DNA of 64,000 bases from Azospirillum sp. TSH64 (GTDB lineage Bacteria > Pseudomonadota > Alphaproteobacteria > Azospirillales > Azospirillaceae), in the NCBI RefSeq assembly GCF_003116035.1, contig NZ_LGQW01000015.1, positions 2,082,902 to 2,146,901 on the forward strand, read 5' to 3'. A model generated the notes under the pieces. It was given only the letters and a program-made list of their open reading frames with translations, did no database searches and was not told the DNA's origin. Below are positions 46,562 to 55,649 of this stretch, in pieces. Made by a program: the position numbers and the translations under genes. Position 1 is the stretch's first letter, and the number at the start of each line of letters is the position of its first letter.

Positions 46562-46996
46562 TCAGGCCTTCGCCTTGGCGATGGCGGCCTTGACCTCGTC
46601 CAGGCTGTCCGAGACGCGCTTGGTCAGGATCTCAGCGGCTTCGGTGTTCGACTTGGCGATCATCTCGCTCAGCTCGCGAATGTTCGACAGAGACTTCTCG
46701 AAAGCGGCCTTCACCAGATCGGCCTGCTTGGCGGCCTTCTCCTCCGGGGTACCGGCAGCCGTCAGCTCGCCGACGGCGCGGTTCACGTCCTCGGCGACGG
46801 TGCGCAGAACCTCGGCCTGACGGCGGACGATGGCCTGGAAGCCTTCGAAGGCGAGCTGGTTGGCGGCGGTAACCGCCTCGATGTTGCGACGCTGGCTGGC
46901 GATGATGGACTCGACGTCCACACCCGGAACCTTCAGGTCGCCCATCAGCTTGGACGGATCGAATTCGAGGAAGGGGTTACCGCTGATCTTGGCCAT
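46562..46996 (-). CDS. Phasin family protein (TIGR01841-like)
   Basis: The protein has 144 residues, beginning MAKISGNPFLEFDPSKLMGDLKVPGVDVESIIASQRRNIEAVTAANQLAFEGFQAIVRRQAEVLR. The block NPF-EFDPSKLMGDLKVPGVD followed by ASQRRNIEA-TAANQ is the signature of alphaproteobacterial granule-associated phasins. The rest is an amphipathic helix bundle. It coats polyhydroxyalkanoate granules. ATG 46996 is used; ATG 47005 adds MRN. It is a separate transcription unit with its own terminator. Confidence 0.9.
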   Translation of the reverse strand: MAKISGNPFLEFDPSKLMGDLKVPGVDVESIIASQRRNIEAVTAANQLAFEGFQAIVRRQAEVLRTVAEDVNRAVGELTAAGTPEEKAAKQADLVKAAFEKSLSNIRELSEMIAKSNTEAAEILTKRVSDSLDEVKAAIAKAKA

Positions 46997-47169
46997 GTTT
47001 CTCATCCCAGCATCGGTGTTTGCTGCCCGCATCTGAATACGGGCATGTTGCGTCGCAACATTACAGAAGCAGACTATGCAGAGTGCCGAAAAGTTAGTCA
47101 ATCCGCTTTTTTGCGCCGCAGCATAACCTTGGCGGGAAAAACTCCCCGCCTCGGATCGCCGCGCCGTTG

Positions 47170-47868
47170 CTAAATGCCTGATGCCATAGACTCTGTTCCC
47201 GCTTGCTTGCCGAGCGGCCCGGGCCGCTTGGTCCAGCGGCAGAAGGTCGCGCCCCAGCGTTCCGCCCCGCGCAGGGCGTTGTCCAGCGCCGCCATGGTGC
47301 GCGAGAGGTCGGCGGTGTCGTCGTCGAGAAACACCCGCATGACGCGGGCATGGACGGTGCCGAGGCCGGCCACGAGTGCCGCCCCGCCACGCCGGTCGGG
47401 ATCGATCCCCGCCGCACGCAGCATCCAGGCCATGGAGCGGCCGAAGGTGCAGGTGAAGGCAAGTGCCGCCGCCGGATCGGCCGGCAGGTCGCGCACGACG
47501 GACCGCAAACCCTCACGGTACGGACGAAGCGCGTCGAAGCGGCGCATCATCACGTCGAACAAGCGGTCGCGGGCCGATTCGGTCGGATCGACGGGAGTGT
47601 CGCCGGCCAGAACGGTGGCGTCGGCGACGCGCGATACCGCCGCCAGCACGTCGGAGCGCCCACGATAGCGATGATGGAATCGGGACAGCGGGATGCCGGC
47701 GGTATGCGCGACCTCCAGCAGGCCGACGCGCCGCCAGCCCTTCTCGGCCGCCAGCCCCATCGCCGCCGCCGCAACAGAGCGGTCGAGCGCATCGGAGTCC
47801 GCCAGATCGACTGTTGGATCGGAGCGGAAGCTGTTGTCTTCAGGCTTGTCGGACGACATGTCGGACAT
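47170..47868 (-). CDS. TetR family transcriptional regulator
   Basis: This 232-residue protein has an N-terminal helix-turn-helix region at about 30-80 (ALDRSVAAAAMGLAAEKGWRRVGLLEVAHTAGIPLSRFHHRYRGRSDVLAAVSR), then a helical ligand and dimer domain. GGAGG with 7-base spacing fixes the start at ATG 47868. The recognition helix is more divergent than in typical TetR, with LSRFHHRY in place of T-G-S-YYHF. It follows the ybaK-like gene on the same strand with a 78-base gap and may be its own unit. The target genes are not evident. Confidence 0.82.
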   Translation of the reverse strand: MSDMSSDKPEDNSFRSDPTVDLADSDALDRSVAAAAMGLAAEKGWRRVGLLEVAHTAGIPLSRFHHRYRGRSDVLAAVSRVADATVLAGDTPVDPTESARDRLFDVMMRRFDALRPYREGLRSVVRDLPADPAAALAFTCTFGRSMAWMLRAAGIDPDRRGGAALVAGLGTVHARVMRVFLDDDTADLSRTMAALDNALRGAERWGATFCRWTKRPGPLGKQAGTESMASGI

Positions 47869-47946
47869 GGCACCACCTCCAGGCGACAGGGATTGCCTTA
47901 TAAGGTGGTGCGTGGACGGGCGAACGTCACCCGTCCAACCGTTCAA

Positions 47947-48429
47947 TCATGCCTTGCGGACAGCTTCCACCCGGCCACCGGTCATGCTGACCAGATCGGC
48001 GGGGGTCAGGCGGAAAACTGCATTGGGCGTACCGGCTGCTGCCCAGATGATTTCCAGCCGCAGCAGGTCGTCATCGATCATCACCAGCGGCGGCACGGCA
48101 TGGCCGATGGGCGGAACGCCGCCGATGGCGAAGCCGGTCGACTCGCGGACGAACTCCGGATCGGCACGCTCGATCTTCTCGCCGATCAGCCGGCTGACCA
48201 CCTTCTCGTCCACCCGGTTGGCGCCGCTGGCGACGACCAGAACCGGGCGACCGGTCTCCTTCGTGCGGAAAATCAGCGATTTGGCGATCTGCGCCACCGT
48301 GCAGCCGACGGCGTTGGCGGCATCCTCCGACGTGCGGGTGCTGCCTTCATGCTCGACCACGCGATGGCCGAGGCCGATGCTGTCGAGCAGGGCCTGGACG
48401 CGGGCGGCGGACGGGCTGAGCGCCGTCAT
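47947..48429 (-). CDS. YbaK/EbsC-type aminoacyl-tRNA deacylase
   Basis: This 160-residue protein has the YbaK/ProX fold signatures. The first part reads STRTSEDAANAVGCTVAQIAKSLIFRTKETGRPVLVVASGANRVDEKVV, with the conserved Lys in IAKSL. Near the end comes the Gly-rich GFAIGGVPPIGHAVPPLVMIDDDLL. These enzymes clear mischarged aminoacyl-tRNA in trans. Start 48429 has GAGAGG upstream; its ribosome site overlaps the end of proC, 11 bases away, indicating co-transcription. Confidence 0.9.
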   Translation of the reverse strand: MTALSPSAARVQALLDSIGLGHRVVEHEGSTRTSEDAANAVGCTVAQIAKSLIFRTKETGRPVLVVASGANRVDEKVVSRLIGEKIERADPEFVRESTGFAIGGVPPIGHAVPPLVMIDDDLLRLEIIWAAAGTPNAVFRLTPADLVSMTGGRVEAVRKA

Positions 48430-48440
48430 GGCCGCGCCTC

Positions 48441-49265
48441 TCAACCGGCCAGTTCGCGCGACCGCCGGGCGGCGGCAGCGATGGCGGCGGTCATCACCGG
48501 CTGCACGCCCTCCGGCGCCATCAGCACTTCCAACGCTGCCTGGGTGGTGCCGTTCGGGCTGGTCACCGCCTTGCGAAGGTCGGCGGCCTCCTGCTGCGGC
48601 GAGGCGTCGAGCAGGGCGCCGGCACCCGACACGGTGGTGCGGGCCAGCCGCATCGCCAGATCGGCCGGCAGTCCGGCGGCCTCGCCGGCCTTGGCCATCG
48701 CCTCCACCAGGAAGAAGACATAGGCCGGGCCGCTGCCCGACACGGCGGTGACGGGATCCAGCAGCCCCTCGTCCTCCACCCAGGCGACATCGCCGACGGC
48801 CCGCAGCAGGCGGTCGGACAGGGCGCGCTGGCCGGTACTGACCCGGGCATTGGCGACGGCGACGGTCATGCCGCGGCCGATGGCGGCCGGCGTGTTCGGC
48901 ATGGAGCGGACGACGACCGCCGCCTCCCCCAGCAGCCGTTCGAAATATGCGATGGTCTTGCCGGCGGCGACCGACAGGAAGACCGTACCGGGGCCGACCA
49001 GGGCGCGGTAGGACGGCAGCGCGTCCTCCATCACCTGCGGCTTCACCGCCAGGACGACCACGTCGGGAACGAAGCCGGCCGGTAGGGCGTCAGCGGCGGA
49101 TGCCAGGGTGACACGGGCGTCGCCCGCCACCGATTGCGGCAGGCCGGCGCGGTCGACCACCACGACGCGCGACGCGATCCCGGCGGCGAGCCAGCCGTCC
49201 AGCATCGCCCCACCCATCTTCCCGCAGCCGACCAACAGCAGCGACGCACCCGATTCCGCCGTCAT
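48441..49265 (-). CDS. proC: Pyrroline-5-carboxylate reductase
   Basis: This 274-residue protein begins MTAESGASLLLVGCGKMGGAMLDGWLAAG, the NAD(P)-binding glycine motif. It continues VVLAVKPQVMEDALPSY, VVRSMPNTPAAIGRGMTV and DPVTAVSGSGPAYVFFLVEAMAKAGEAAGLPADLAMRLARTTVSGAGALL, the signature that closes the active site. It reduces pyrroline-5-carboxylate to proline, the last step of proline synthesis. It lies 55 bases after the ybjN-like gene, an arrangement common in Alphaproteobacteria. Confidence 0.97.
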   Translation of the reverse strand: MTAESGASLLLVGCGKMGGAMLDGWLAAGIASRVVVVDRAGLPQSVAGDARVTLASAADALPAGFVPDVVVLAVKPQVMEDALPSYRALVGPGTVFLSVAAGKTIAYFERLLGEAAVVVRSMPNTPAAIGRGMTVAVANARVSTGQRALSDRLLRAVGDVAWVEDEGLLDPVTAVSGSGPAYVFFLVEAMAKAGEAAGLPADLAMRLARTTVSGAGALLDASPQQEAADLRKAVTSPNGTTQAALEVLMAPEGVQPVMTAAIAAAARRSRELAG

Positions 49266-49320
49266 GACCCCTGCCCCTCTCCGGTTCGCCAGGGCTTTCC
49301 CGCCCAGGCTTCTTGTCTTG

Positions 49321-49824
49321 TCACGCTTCGCCCATGGTGTCGAGAATGGCGGCGGACACCGCCTCCGACGCCGACTTTCCGCCCCAGATCACAAACTGGA
49401 AGGCGGGATAGAAGCGCTCGCATTCCGACAGGGCGATCTCCACCAGATCCTCCAGCTGCTCCACCGCAGCGCCGCGCGCCCCGCGCAGCAGCATGGTCTG
49501 GCGGAACATCGGCGTATGCTCCTCCGAGCAGACGTCGAAATGACCCAGCCACATGCGGCCGTTGACCTCGGCCAGCAGCTCGGCGACGGCGGTGCGGCGG
49601 GCGGCCTGGACCTTCATGTCGAACTGGCAGGAGAACTGCATCGCGGCAACGTCCGGCTGCCAGACGAAATAGAGCCGGTAATCGCACCAGCGCCCGCCGA
49701 TCTCAACGACCAGCTCGTCGTCGGTGGCGCGGTCGAAGGGCCATTCGTTGGCGGTGACGATCTCCTCGACCACGTCGAGCGGATTGTGGGCGGAAGTGGT
49801 GGTCTCTACGGCGACTGCCGACAT
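49321..49824 (-). CDS. YbjN domain-containing protein
   Basis: This 167-residue cytosolic protein has the YbjN-type fold pattern (NPLDVVEEIVTANEWPFDRATDDELVVEIGGRWCDYRLYFVWQPDVAAMQFSCQFDMKVQAARRTAVAELLAEVNGRMWLGHFDVCSEEHTPMFRQTMLLRG). The NEWPFDR start and LGHFDV segment are characteristic of the alphaproteobacterial branch next to proC. Function is uncertain; E. coli YbjN affects motility and stress. It heads the ybjN-proC-ybaK run. Confidence 0.88.
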   Translation of the reverse strand: MSAVAVETTTSAHNPLDVVEEIVTANEWPFDRATDDELVVEIGGRWCDYRLYFVWQPDVAAMQFSCQFDMKVQAARRTAVAELLAEVNGRMWLGHFDVCSEEHTPMFRQTMLLRGARGAAVEQLEDLVEIALSECERFYPAFQFVIWGGKSASEAVSAAILDTMGEA

Positions 49825-50047
49825 GTCCGCGTCCTCCTGTGAAGGCGCTATGGGCGGTACCGTTCACCCGGACCGAAGAGACGCGCCGACGATAGCGCGC
49901 GGTCCGGGCCAATACCCCAAGATGATGAAAAAACGGGCTGAATCGAGGGCGAGACTGGCGCCGGCGCACACCCATCCGGCCGCGGGACGCGGCGCGGACA
50001 GGGACGACGGGAGGGGGCGTCGGGTATGCGGACGGCGGCGGCGACGC

Positions 50048-50425
50048 TCAGGCGGCCGGGGTGGCCTTGCTGCCGGGCTTGCCCTCTTCCGGCGTGACAC
50101 TGGCCGGATCGGCCTCGACCACGGCAGGGACACCGGCGGCCTCGACGGCGACCGGCAGCGGTGCCTTCGCGGCGCTCAGCGATGCTACGGTCGCCTCAAG
50201 GGCGGCCAGCCGCTCGGCCATCACCTCCTGCTCCTCGCGGGCCTTGGCGGCCATGGCGCGGACAGCCTCGTATTCCTCGCGGCTGACGACGTCCATCCGC
50301 GACAGAATACGTTCGAGCTGGGCACGGAGCTGGCCTTCGGCCTCTTCGCGCAAGGACGAAAAGGCGCCGAGCGCGCCACCCGCCACACGGGCGAGATCGT
50401 CCAAAATCCTGTTGTCCACCTGCAT
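50048..50425 (-). CDS. ubiK: Ubiquinone biosynthesis accessory factor UbiK-like
   Basis: This 125-residue protein starts MQVDNRILDDLARVAGGALGAFSSLREEAEGQLRAQLERILSRMDVVSREEYEAVRAMAAKAREEQEVMAERLAALEA. This is the BMFP domain of UbiK, a membrane-helix plus coiled coil that binds UbiJ and aids aerobic ubiquinone synthesis. The C-terminal ~45 residues are Ala/Pro-rich and variable. It stands alone between the ybjN and asmA genes on the same strand. ubiX is 7 kb away. Confidence 0.9.
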   Translation of the reverse strand: MQVDNRILDDLARVAGGALGAFSSLREEAEGQLRAQLERILSRMDVVSREEYEAVRAMAAKAREEQEVMAERLAALEATVASLSAAKAPLPVAVEAAGVPAVVEADPASVTPEEGKPGSKATPAA

Positions 50426-50540
50426 CGCTCTGACTTCCGGTTACCGTTCGTTCATTATGGACGCCGCACGCGGCGACTTCAACGCCCTTGGCCGTGTGGG
50501 CAGGCCGTCAATTTCGCTGGGGCATTACTCGCGCCGGCCG

Positions 50541-53500
50541 TCATTTCGCAGGCGCCGCGTTGAAGCGGTCGCGCAGCGCCTTCAGGTCCAGGGTCTGGGT
50601 CGGGGCAGCCCAGGGGCCGGTCATGCGCAGGGTGAGCGGCGGCAGGTCGCCGTCCGTCTTTACCTTCAGGGTTAAACCCAGATCCACCTGCTCCTCGGCC
50701 AGCGAGACGGTGCCGGCCAGCGTGCCGTCGGCCGGCGCGGTGGTCAGACGGGCGTCCTCGGTGCGGATCACCCCGTTGTCGATGGCGAAACGGGCGTCGA
50801 GCCGGTCGAGCTTCGTTTCCCCACCCTGGAGCGCACCGGCGACCGCGGTCAGCACCTCCTGCGTGCGTTCCACCCCGGCAAGGCGGCTGCGCAACGCCGC
50901 AAGGTCGACGCCGCGCAGCACGCCACCCGACGCCACCGCCCGGCCGCGGCCGGTCAGGCTGCGCAGCAGCGCGTCGCCATGGCCGCTGCCCGACAGGGTC
51001 ACGTCGAGGTCGACGGTGCCGCCACTGAGGCCGAGCCCGGTTAGGCCGGACAGCGCATTGCCCGTGTCGGCCTTGATGACGGTGAGATCGGCGTCGAGCT
51101 TGGGCGCCTGCCCGGCCGCAGTGGCGAGACGGCCGCTGAGACCGATCTGGCCGCCCTGCCACTCGCCGTCCAGTTGTTCCAGGGTCGCGACGCCCTTGGA
51201 CAGGGTTGCCCGCAGCGCCGGCTGGGCGATGCGCTGCCCGCCCACCGTCAGGGAGGTGGAGGTCAGGCCGAGGCGGCCGTCCAGCGACTGCATCCAGGCG
51301 AGGTCGGACAGCGGGTCTGCCGGCGTTGCGGCGGGATCGGCAGCGGCGTTGGCGGGACGCCCGGCACCGTCGCCGACCAGCGGGGCGTTGCGCAGCCGGT
51401 CGAGGTCGAGGTCGCCGGTCTGGATGTCGGCCTGGAAGGCAGGGCGTTCAGCCTTGTGGTCCAGCACCAGCTTGCCGCGCAGGGGCACGCCGGCGACCAG
51501 CCCCTGGAGATTGTTCAGGGCAGGAGACGCCGCAGAACCCGACAACTCGCCGTAAAGATCGAGCGGGCCATAGGCACGGGCCAGCCCGGTGTCGGTGAAC
51601 AGGGCGGCGATCCGCCCCATCTCCGGATGGGTGAGGCGGAGCTTGAGGTCGGCGCTGGGCGTGCGGTCCAGCCCGAGCAGAACGCCGCCGGCCTCCAGCG
51701 TGCCGCCGAGCATGCCGGCCGAGGCCTCCACCGCCAGCCGCTCGCCGTCGCCGGCCAGCCGCGCCTTGGCGCTGACGGCGCCCAGCCGCTCCGGCACCGG
51801 CAGGCCGCGCGGCCAGGACACGGCGCTGGGCAGGCCGCCCAGCGACTTGGCGTCGGCCGTCAGGGCGAGATTCACGCCGCGCAACGGGATCAGGCTGGCG
51901 ACCTGGCCGTCGATGCGGGCCTGGAGACCGGCGATGTCGTCCACCTTGGCCTCGCGCACCGTCAGGGCGCCGGAGGCGACCGTGGCGTCGAGGCGCAGCC
52001 CCTGCACCGGCAGTCCGCCCACCGTCAGCTGCCCGACCCGCAGGTCGAGGTTGGCGTCGGCAATGCCGATCATGCGCTGCGGCGTCTGGGCGGAACCGGC
52101 AGAGCCGTTTGCGCTCCCATTGCGCGGGCCGACGGCGCGATTGGCCGGCTGGGCAGCGGTCTGGGAGGGCGCCAGCGAGGGCGCCTGGGCGGTCGCGGGA
52201 TCGGCCGGCAGGTAGCCGTCCAGATTGAGGCGGTCGAGTTCCAGCCGGGCGCCGAAGGCGGGACGGCCCCGGTCGACATAGGCGATGGCACCGCTGAGGC
52301 GGCTGCTGTCGAAGCGGAAATCGAGGCCCGACAGTTCGAAGCGGTCGGCATGGCCCTGGAGACGGCCCGACAGCGAGGCGCGGCGCAGCCGGTCGGCCGG
52401 AACGCCATGCAGGTCGAGCTTCGCCCAGTCCAGCAGGGCGCGCAGGTTGTCGGCGTTCGCCTCCATCCGCACGTCCAGCGTCGGCTGCCCCCCCGGCGTC
52501 GTCACCTCCCCCGCCGCGACGAAGTCGGAGCCGCCGGGCAGCAGCGCGCTGATCCGGTCGATGTTCAGCCGGCCGCCGGACAGGCTGGCCTCGATCCGGC
52601 CCTGGCGCACCACGCCGCGGTTGTAGGCGATGGCATCGACGGCGACGTCCAGCTTGGCCTCCACCCCGGCCGGCAGCACGACGGACAGGGCCGGTGCCTT
52701 GGCGGCGCCGGACGAGTCCGCGGTGCCGGACGCGGCGGATGGGGTGGAGGCGGTTTTGCCGCCGTTGCGCGCGCCCTGGGCCAGCCAGGCATCGAGGTCG
52801 AGGCGGTTGACGGCGAGGGTCAGTTCGGTGCGCGGCTCCTCGCGCTTGGCGGGATCGCCGGCGCGGAGCGTTGCGTTGCCGGTGGCGCGCGTGTCGCCAA
52901 GCTGCGCTTCCAGCCCGGAGAAGGTGGCGAGGCTGGTCCCCGCTTCCACCGTCGAGCGCAGGCTGAAGGGCTGGGCCAGCGCCGCCGGAGCCCAGGAGGA
53001 TTTCTGGGAGTCGATCAGCTTGGCGAAGTCGCTGCCCTCGGCGCGCAGATCGCCCTGGACCTTCGACCCGCCTCCGCCACTGCCCCCGCTGTTGCCGCCG
53101 CCGGTCAGGATGCCGGCGAAGCGCAGGGTGGCGTCAGTGTGCGGCATCGACAGGGTGGCGCGCACCGGCACCGCCGCTCCTTCGGTGAAACGGCCGGCGG
53201 TCGCCTCGCCATGCAGGGGCAGGCCGCGCAGGCGAAAATCGCCCTGAATCTGGAAAGGGCCGTTCAGGCTGCCGGCGGCGATGCGGGCGCTGAGGCCCGC
53301 CACCGTCTCGGTCCGGCCGTTGCGGTCGTCACGGTAGATGATCGTGCCGTTGTCGATCAGCACCTGATCGAAGCTGACGGCGGAGACCAGCCCCTCGGCC
53401 GCCCCCAGCCCGTCGCCGCCGCGGGTACCGGCGGTGGACAGGTCCCAGTTGATGCGGCCGTCCTTCAGCACCTCGACCACGAAGGTAGGTTCGACCAGAG

Positions 53501-53819
53501 CGATGCTTTCGACCTGGATGCGGCCGCCCAGCAGCGGGCCGAGCGCCACCCGGGCGTCGAGCTTCTTCAGGCGCACCATGTCGGGTTCGGCGGCACCGGC
53601 GGCGTTGGCGAGCCGGGCGTCGCGCACCGTCAGCGCCGGCGACGGCAGCAGGGTGAAGCCGACGTCGCCCCGCAACTCCACCTGCCGGCCGGTCGCCTGC
53701 GACACCCGTTCGGCGATGATGCCCTTGTAGGCGTTCCAGTCGATGAGGCTCGGCGCCGCCAGCAGCAGACCGGCCGTAACCGCCAGTCCGGCCAGTGCAG
53801 CGATCAGGATCTTCTTCAC
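50541..53819 (-). CDS. AsmA family protein
   Basis: This 1092-residue protein has an N-terminal membrane anchor (KKILIAALAGLAVTAGLLLAAPSLIDWNAYKG). The hallmark AsmA N domain follows (RVSQATGRQVELRGDVGFTLLPSPALTVRDARLANAAGA). A long beta-rich groove comes next. The AsmA C domain lies at about 860-1050 (LSGLTGLGLSGGTVDLDVTLSGSGHGDALLRSLTGRGRAVASGGVLRGVDLAALR). AsmA-like proteins are thought to bridge the periplasm for lipid transfer. The start is GTG at 53819. The middle has Ala/Pro/Ser low-complexity linkers. Together with TamB it is the second giant AsmA-superfamily protein in this window. Confidence 0.93.
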   Translation of the reverse strand: MKKILIAALAGLAVTAGLLLAAPSLIDWNAYKGIIAERVSQATGRQVELRGDVGFTLLPSPALTVRDARLANAAGAAEPDMVRLKKLDARVALGPLLGGRIQVESIALVEPTFVVEVLKDGRINWDLSTAGTRGGDGLGAAEGLVSAVSFDQVLIDNGTIIYRDDRNGRTETVAGLSARIAAGSLNGPFQIQGDFRLRGLPLHGEATAGRFTEGAAVPVRATLSMPHTDATLRFAGILTGGGNSGGSGGGGSKVQGDLRAEGSDFAKLIDSQKSSWAPAALAQPFSLRSTVEAGTSLATFSGLEAQLGDTRATGNATLRAGDPAKREEPRTELTLAVNRLDLDAWLAQGARNGGKTASTPSAASGTADSSGAAKAPALSVVLPAGVEAKLDVAVDAIAYNRGVVRQGRIEASLSGGRLNIDRISALLPGGSDFVAAGEVTTPGGQPTLDVRMEANADNLRALLDWAKLDLHGVPADRLRRASLSGRLQGHADRFELSGLDFRFDSSRLSGAIAYVDRGRPAFGARLELDRLNLDGYLPADPATAQAPSLAPSQTAAQPANRAVGPRNGSANGSAGSAQTPQRMIGIADANLDLRVGQLTVGGLPVQGLRLDATVASGALTVREAKVDDIAGLQARIDGQVASLIPLRGVNLALTADAKSLGGLPSAVSWPRGLPVPERLGAVSAKARLAGDGERLAVEASAGMLGGTLEAGGVLLGLDRTPSADLKLRLTHPEMGRIAALFTDTGLARAYGPLDLYGELSGSAASPALNNLQGLVAGVPLRGKLVLDHKAERPAFQADIQTGDLDLDRLRNAPLVGDGAGRPANAAADPAATPADPLSDLAWMQSLDGRLGLTSTSLTVGGQRIAQPALRATLSKGVATLEQLDGEWQGGQIGLSGRLATAAGQAPKLDADLTVIKADTGNALSGLTGLGLSGGTVDLDVTLSGSGHGDALLRSLTGRGRAVASGGVLRGVDLAALRSRLAGVERTQEVLTAVAGALQGGETKLDRLDARFAIDNGVIRTEDARLTTAPADGTLAGTVSLAEEQVDLGLTLKVKTDGDLPPLTLRMTGPWAAPTQTLDLKALRDRFNAAPAK

Positions 53820-54095
53820 CGGGTTTCCGCCTTCCCTGCGACCGGCCCTGTCGTCGGCCGCGCCCCTTTGCCACGTCTATACAAAGACCAGTTCCCCCAC
53901 CCACCGCACCGTCCGCTTCCGGTGCGCGCCATCCTTCGGTAAGCTAGCGCCCGCAGAAGAAACAAGCAATTTGGGCAATCCCACGGCCAAGTCGGGATCT
54001 GCCCGGATTTTTCGCAAAGTTTTTTCGTTCCGCCGCCCGCCGGAATCGGCCGTGCGGCGCCGAACCCCCCGAAAACAGCCACCGGAGACCGTGCC

Positions 54096-54278
54096 ATGGG
54101 CGACGTGGTCAACCTCAACCGTTTCCGCAAGACCCGCGACAAGGCGGAACGCACCAGGGAAGCGGAGGCGAATCGGGCCCGATTCGGCCGCACCAAGGCG
54201 GAGAAGGAGCGCGACCGCAAGGATGCCGAGCGACGCACTCAGGCTTTGGATGGGCATAAGCTGGATGGGGAGGACTGA
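54096..54278 (+). CDS. DUF4169 family small protein
   Basis: This 60-residue, highly charged protein reads MGDVVNLNRFRKTRDKAERT and continues REAEANRARFGRTKAEKERDRKDAERRTQALDGHKLDGED. The opening GDVVNLNRFRK is the signature of DUF4169. It should be a cytosolic helix rich in Arg and Lys; function unknown. It is divergent from asmA. A weak hairpin with a T run (54335-54340) follows. Confidence 0.9.
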   Translation: MGDVVNLNRFRKTRDKAERTREAEANRARFGRTKAEKERDRKDAERRTQALDGHKLDGED

Positions 54279-54455
54279 CCGCATAAGCCGAAAGCGCGGC
54301 AAAGACCAAGCTGGGGAGTGGGAATAACCTCCGCTTTTTTGTTACTATTGGATATGCCGATAGTTCCCTATTGCGACTATCATGGCGGCTGTGTGACAGT
54401 GCCGGTCATGGGCGCCGGCGGGCGCTTTCCTAGGCTGATGGGGAGGGCCGTCTTC

Positions 54456-55268
54456 ATGGTCGACATGACGTCTTTTCGCGGTTCGGTGCAGACGCCTCAG
54501 ACGCAAACCCCCAACTGGCTGCCGGCGATCCGCTCGGTCGAGATGGACCGGCCCTGGGTCTGGCTGGCGTCGGCTTGGCAGGACATGATGGCCGCCCCCG
54601 GCATCAGCTTCGCCTACGGCGCTCTGGCGGTGATCTCCAGCCTGGTGCTGGTGGTCGGGCTGGCGACGCTGGACATGGAATATCTGCTGCTGCCGATGGC
54701 GGCGGGCTTCATGCTGGTCGGGCCGCTGTTCGCCGTCGGGCTCTATGAGACCAGCCGCCTGCTGGAACTGGGGGAACGGCCGACCTTCGGCAAGGTTGTC
54801 GCCGCCTATCGCCGCAACGGGGTCCAGATCGCCGGGATCGGCATGGTGCTGATGCTGGCGCTGCTGGCCTGGATCCGGGTCGCCTTCCTGATCTTCGCCC
54901 TGTTCTTCTCCGGCGAACCGCCGGCGCTGGACCAGCTGGTCGACCGCATCTTCTTCTCGGCGGAGACCATCCCCTTCCTGCTGACCGGGACGGTGTTCGG
55001 CGGGATCATCGCGACGGCGGTGTTCTCCATCGCCGTGGTGTCGGTGCCGATGCTGCTGGACCGCGAGACCGACGTCTTCACCGCCATGGCAACCAGCATC
55101 GCGGTGGTGCGCGCCAACGCCAAAGCGATGATCGCCTGGGGCTTCCTGATCGCCCTGTTCATGAGCGCCGGGATGGTCACCGGCTTCCTCGGGCTGGCCA
55201 TCGCCCTGCCGGTCGTCGGGCATGCCTCCTGGCATTGCTACCGCGATCTGGTCGGCATCGGGCGGTAA
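54456..55268 (+). CDS. DUF2189 family multi-pass membrane protein
   Basis: This 270-residue protein has six hydrophobic helices. It contains WLPAIRSVEMDRPWVWLASAWQDMMAAPGISFAYGALAVISSLVLVVGL, MAAGFMLVGPLFAVGLYETSRLLELGERPTFGKVVAAYRR and the end GLAIALPVVGHASWHCYRDLV. These are characteristic of DUF2189. GGGGAGG upstream supports ATG 54456. A start at 54318 would add a non-hydrophobic, odd stretch. A cytochrome-oxidase-subunit-I-like comparison has been made for this family, but no haem ligands are evident. Function unknown. Confidence 0.88.
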   Translation: MVDMTSFRGSVQTPQTQTPNWLPAIRSVEMDRPWVWLASAWQDMMAAPGISFAYGALAVISSLVLVVGLATLDMEYLLLPMAAGFMLVGPLFAVGLYETSRLLELGERPTFGKVVAAYRRNGVQIAGIGMVLMLALLAWIRVAFLIFALFFSGEPPALDQLVDRIFFSAETIPFLLTGTVFGGIIATAVFSIAVVSVPMLLDRETDVFTAMATSIAVVRANAKAMIAWGFLIALFMSAGMVTGFLGLAIALPVVGHASWHCYRDLVGIGR

Positions 55269-55297
55269 AGTGGGGCAACCCTCTCCGCAAGCAGACA

Positions 55298-55332
55298 AAG
55301 CCCCTCTCCCCCGGCGGGAGAGGGGCTTTTTT
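55298..55332 (+). terminator. Strong terminator between convergent DUF2189 and DUF1192 genes
   Basis: AAGCCCCTCTCCC at 55298-55310 pairs perfectly with GGGAGAGGGGCTT at 55316-55328 around a 5-base loop. A run of T ends at 55332. The A's on the left make it usable on both strands. Its core is one of three copies of the same palindrome in this window. Confidence 0.9.
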
Positions 55333-55529
55333 CACCCCTTCTTGAAGAAGGCCTCGGCCGCGGATTTCTGCGCCTGCTTGGCGGCGATGGCCGCGCGGGC
55401 CCGGGTGATTTCCGCTTCCAGCGCGGCGATGTAGGCCTCGATCTCGGCCACGCCCATCACGGTCAGGTCCTTGGGTGCCGGCTTGGCCTTGCGCGGCTCC
55501 AGATCCTCGAAACGCTCGTCGATGGCCAT
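55332..55529 (-). CDS. DUF1192 family small protein
   Basis: This 65-residue protein reads MAIDERFEDLEPRKAKPAPK, then DLTVMGVAEIEAYIAALEAEITRARAAIAAKQAQKSAAEAFFKKG. The pattern (acidic head, DLTVMGVAEIEAYIAALEAEI coiled helix, FFK end) is that of DUF1192, a small coiled-coil family of Alphaproteobacteria. Its stop codon touches the end of the bidirectional terminator. It diverges from the quinone oxidoreductase gene, a common pairing in this class. Confidence 0.92.
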   Translation of the reverse strand: MAIDERFEDLEPRKAKPAPKDLTVMGVAEIEAYIAALEAEITRARAAIAAKQAQKSAAEAFFKKG

Positions 55530-55649
55530 GATCGGGCCCCTCCCCCTGCCGTGTTCTCAGCTCTTGGTCCGGCTTGTCAGGCCGGTTGCGCAAATCTACC
55601 TTTCGGGCCTGACATTGCCAAACAGACAAAAACGGAAGGGACGACCGCC

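Noticed and set aside
51174-53942. 922-codon open frame opposite asmA
   Set aside because: Same reason: a low-stop antisense frame caused by high GC.
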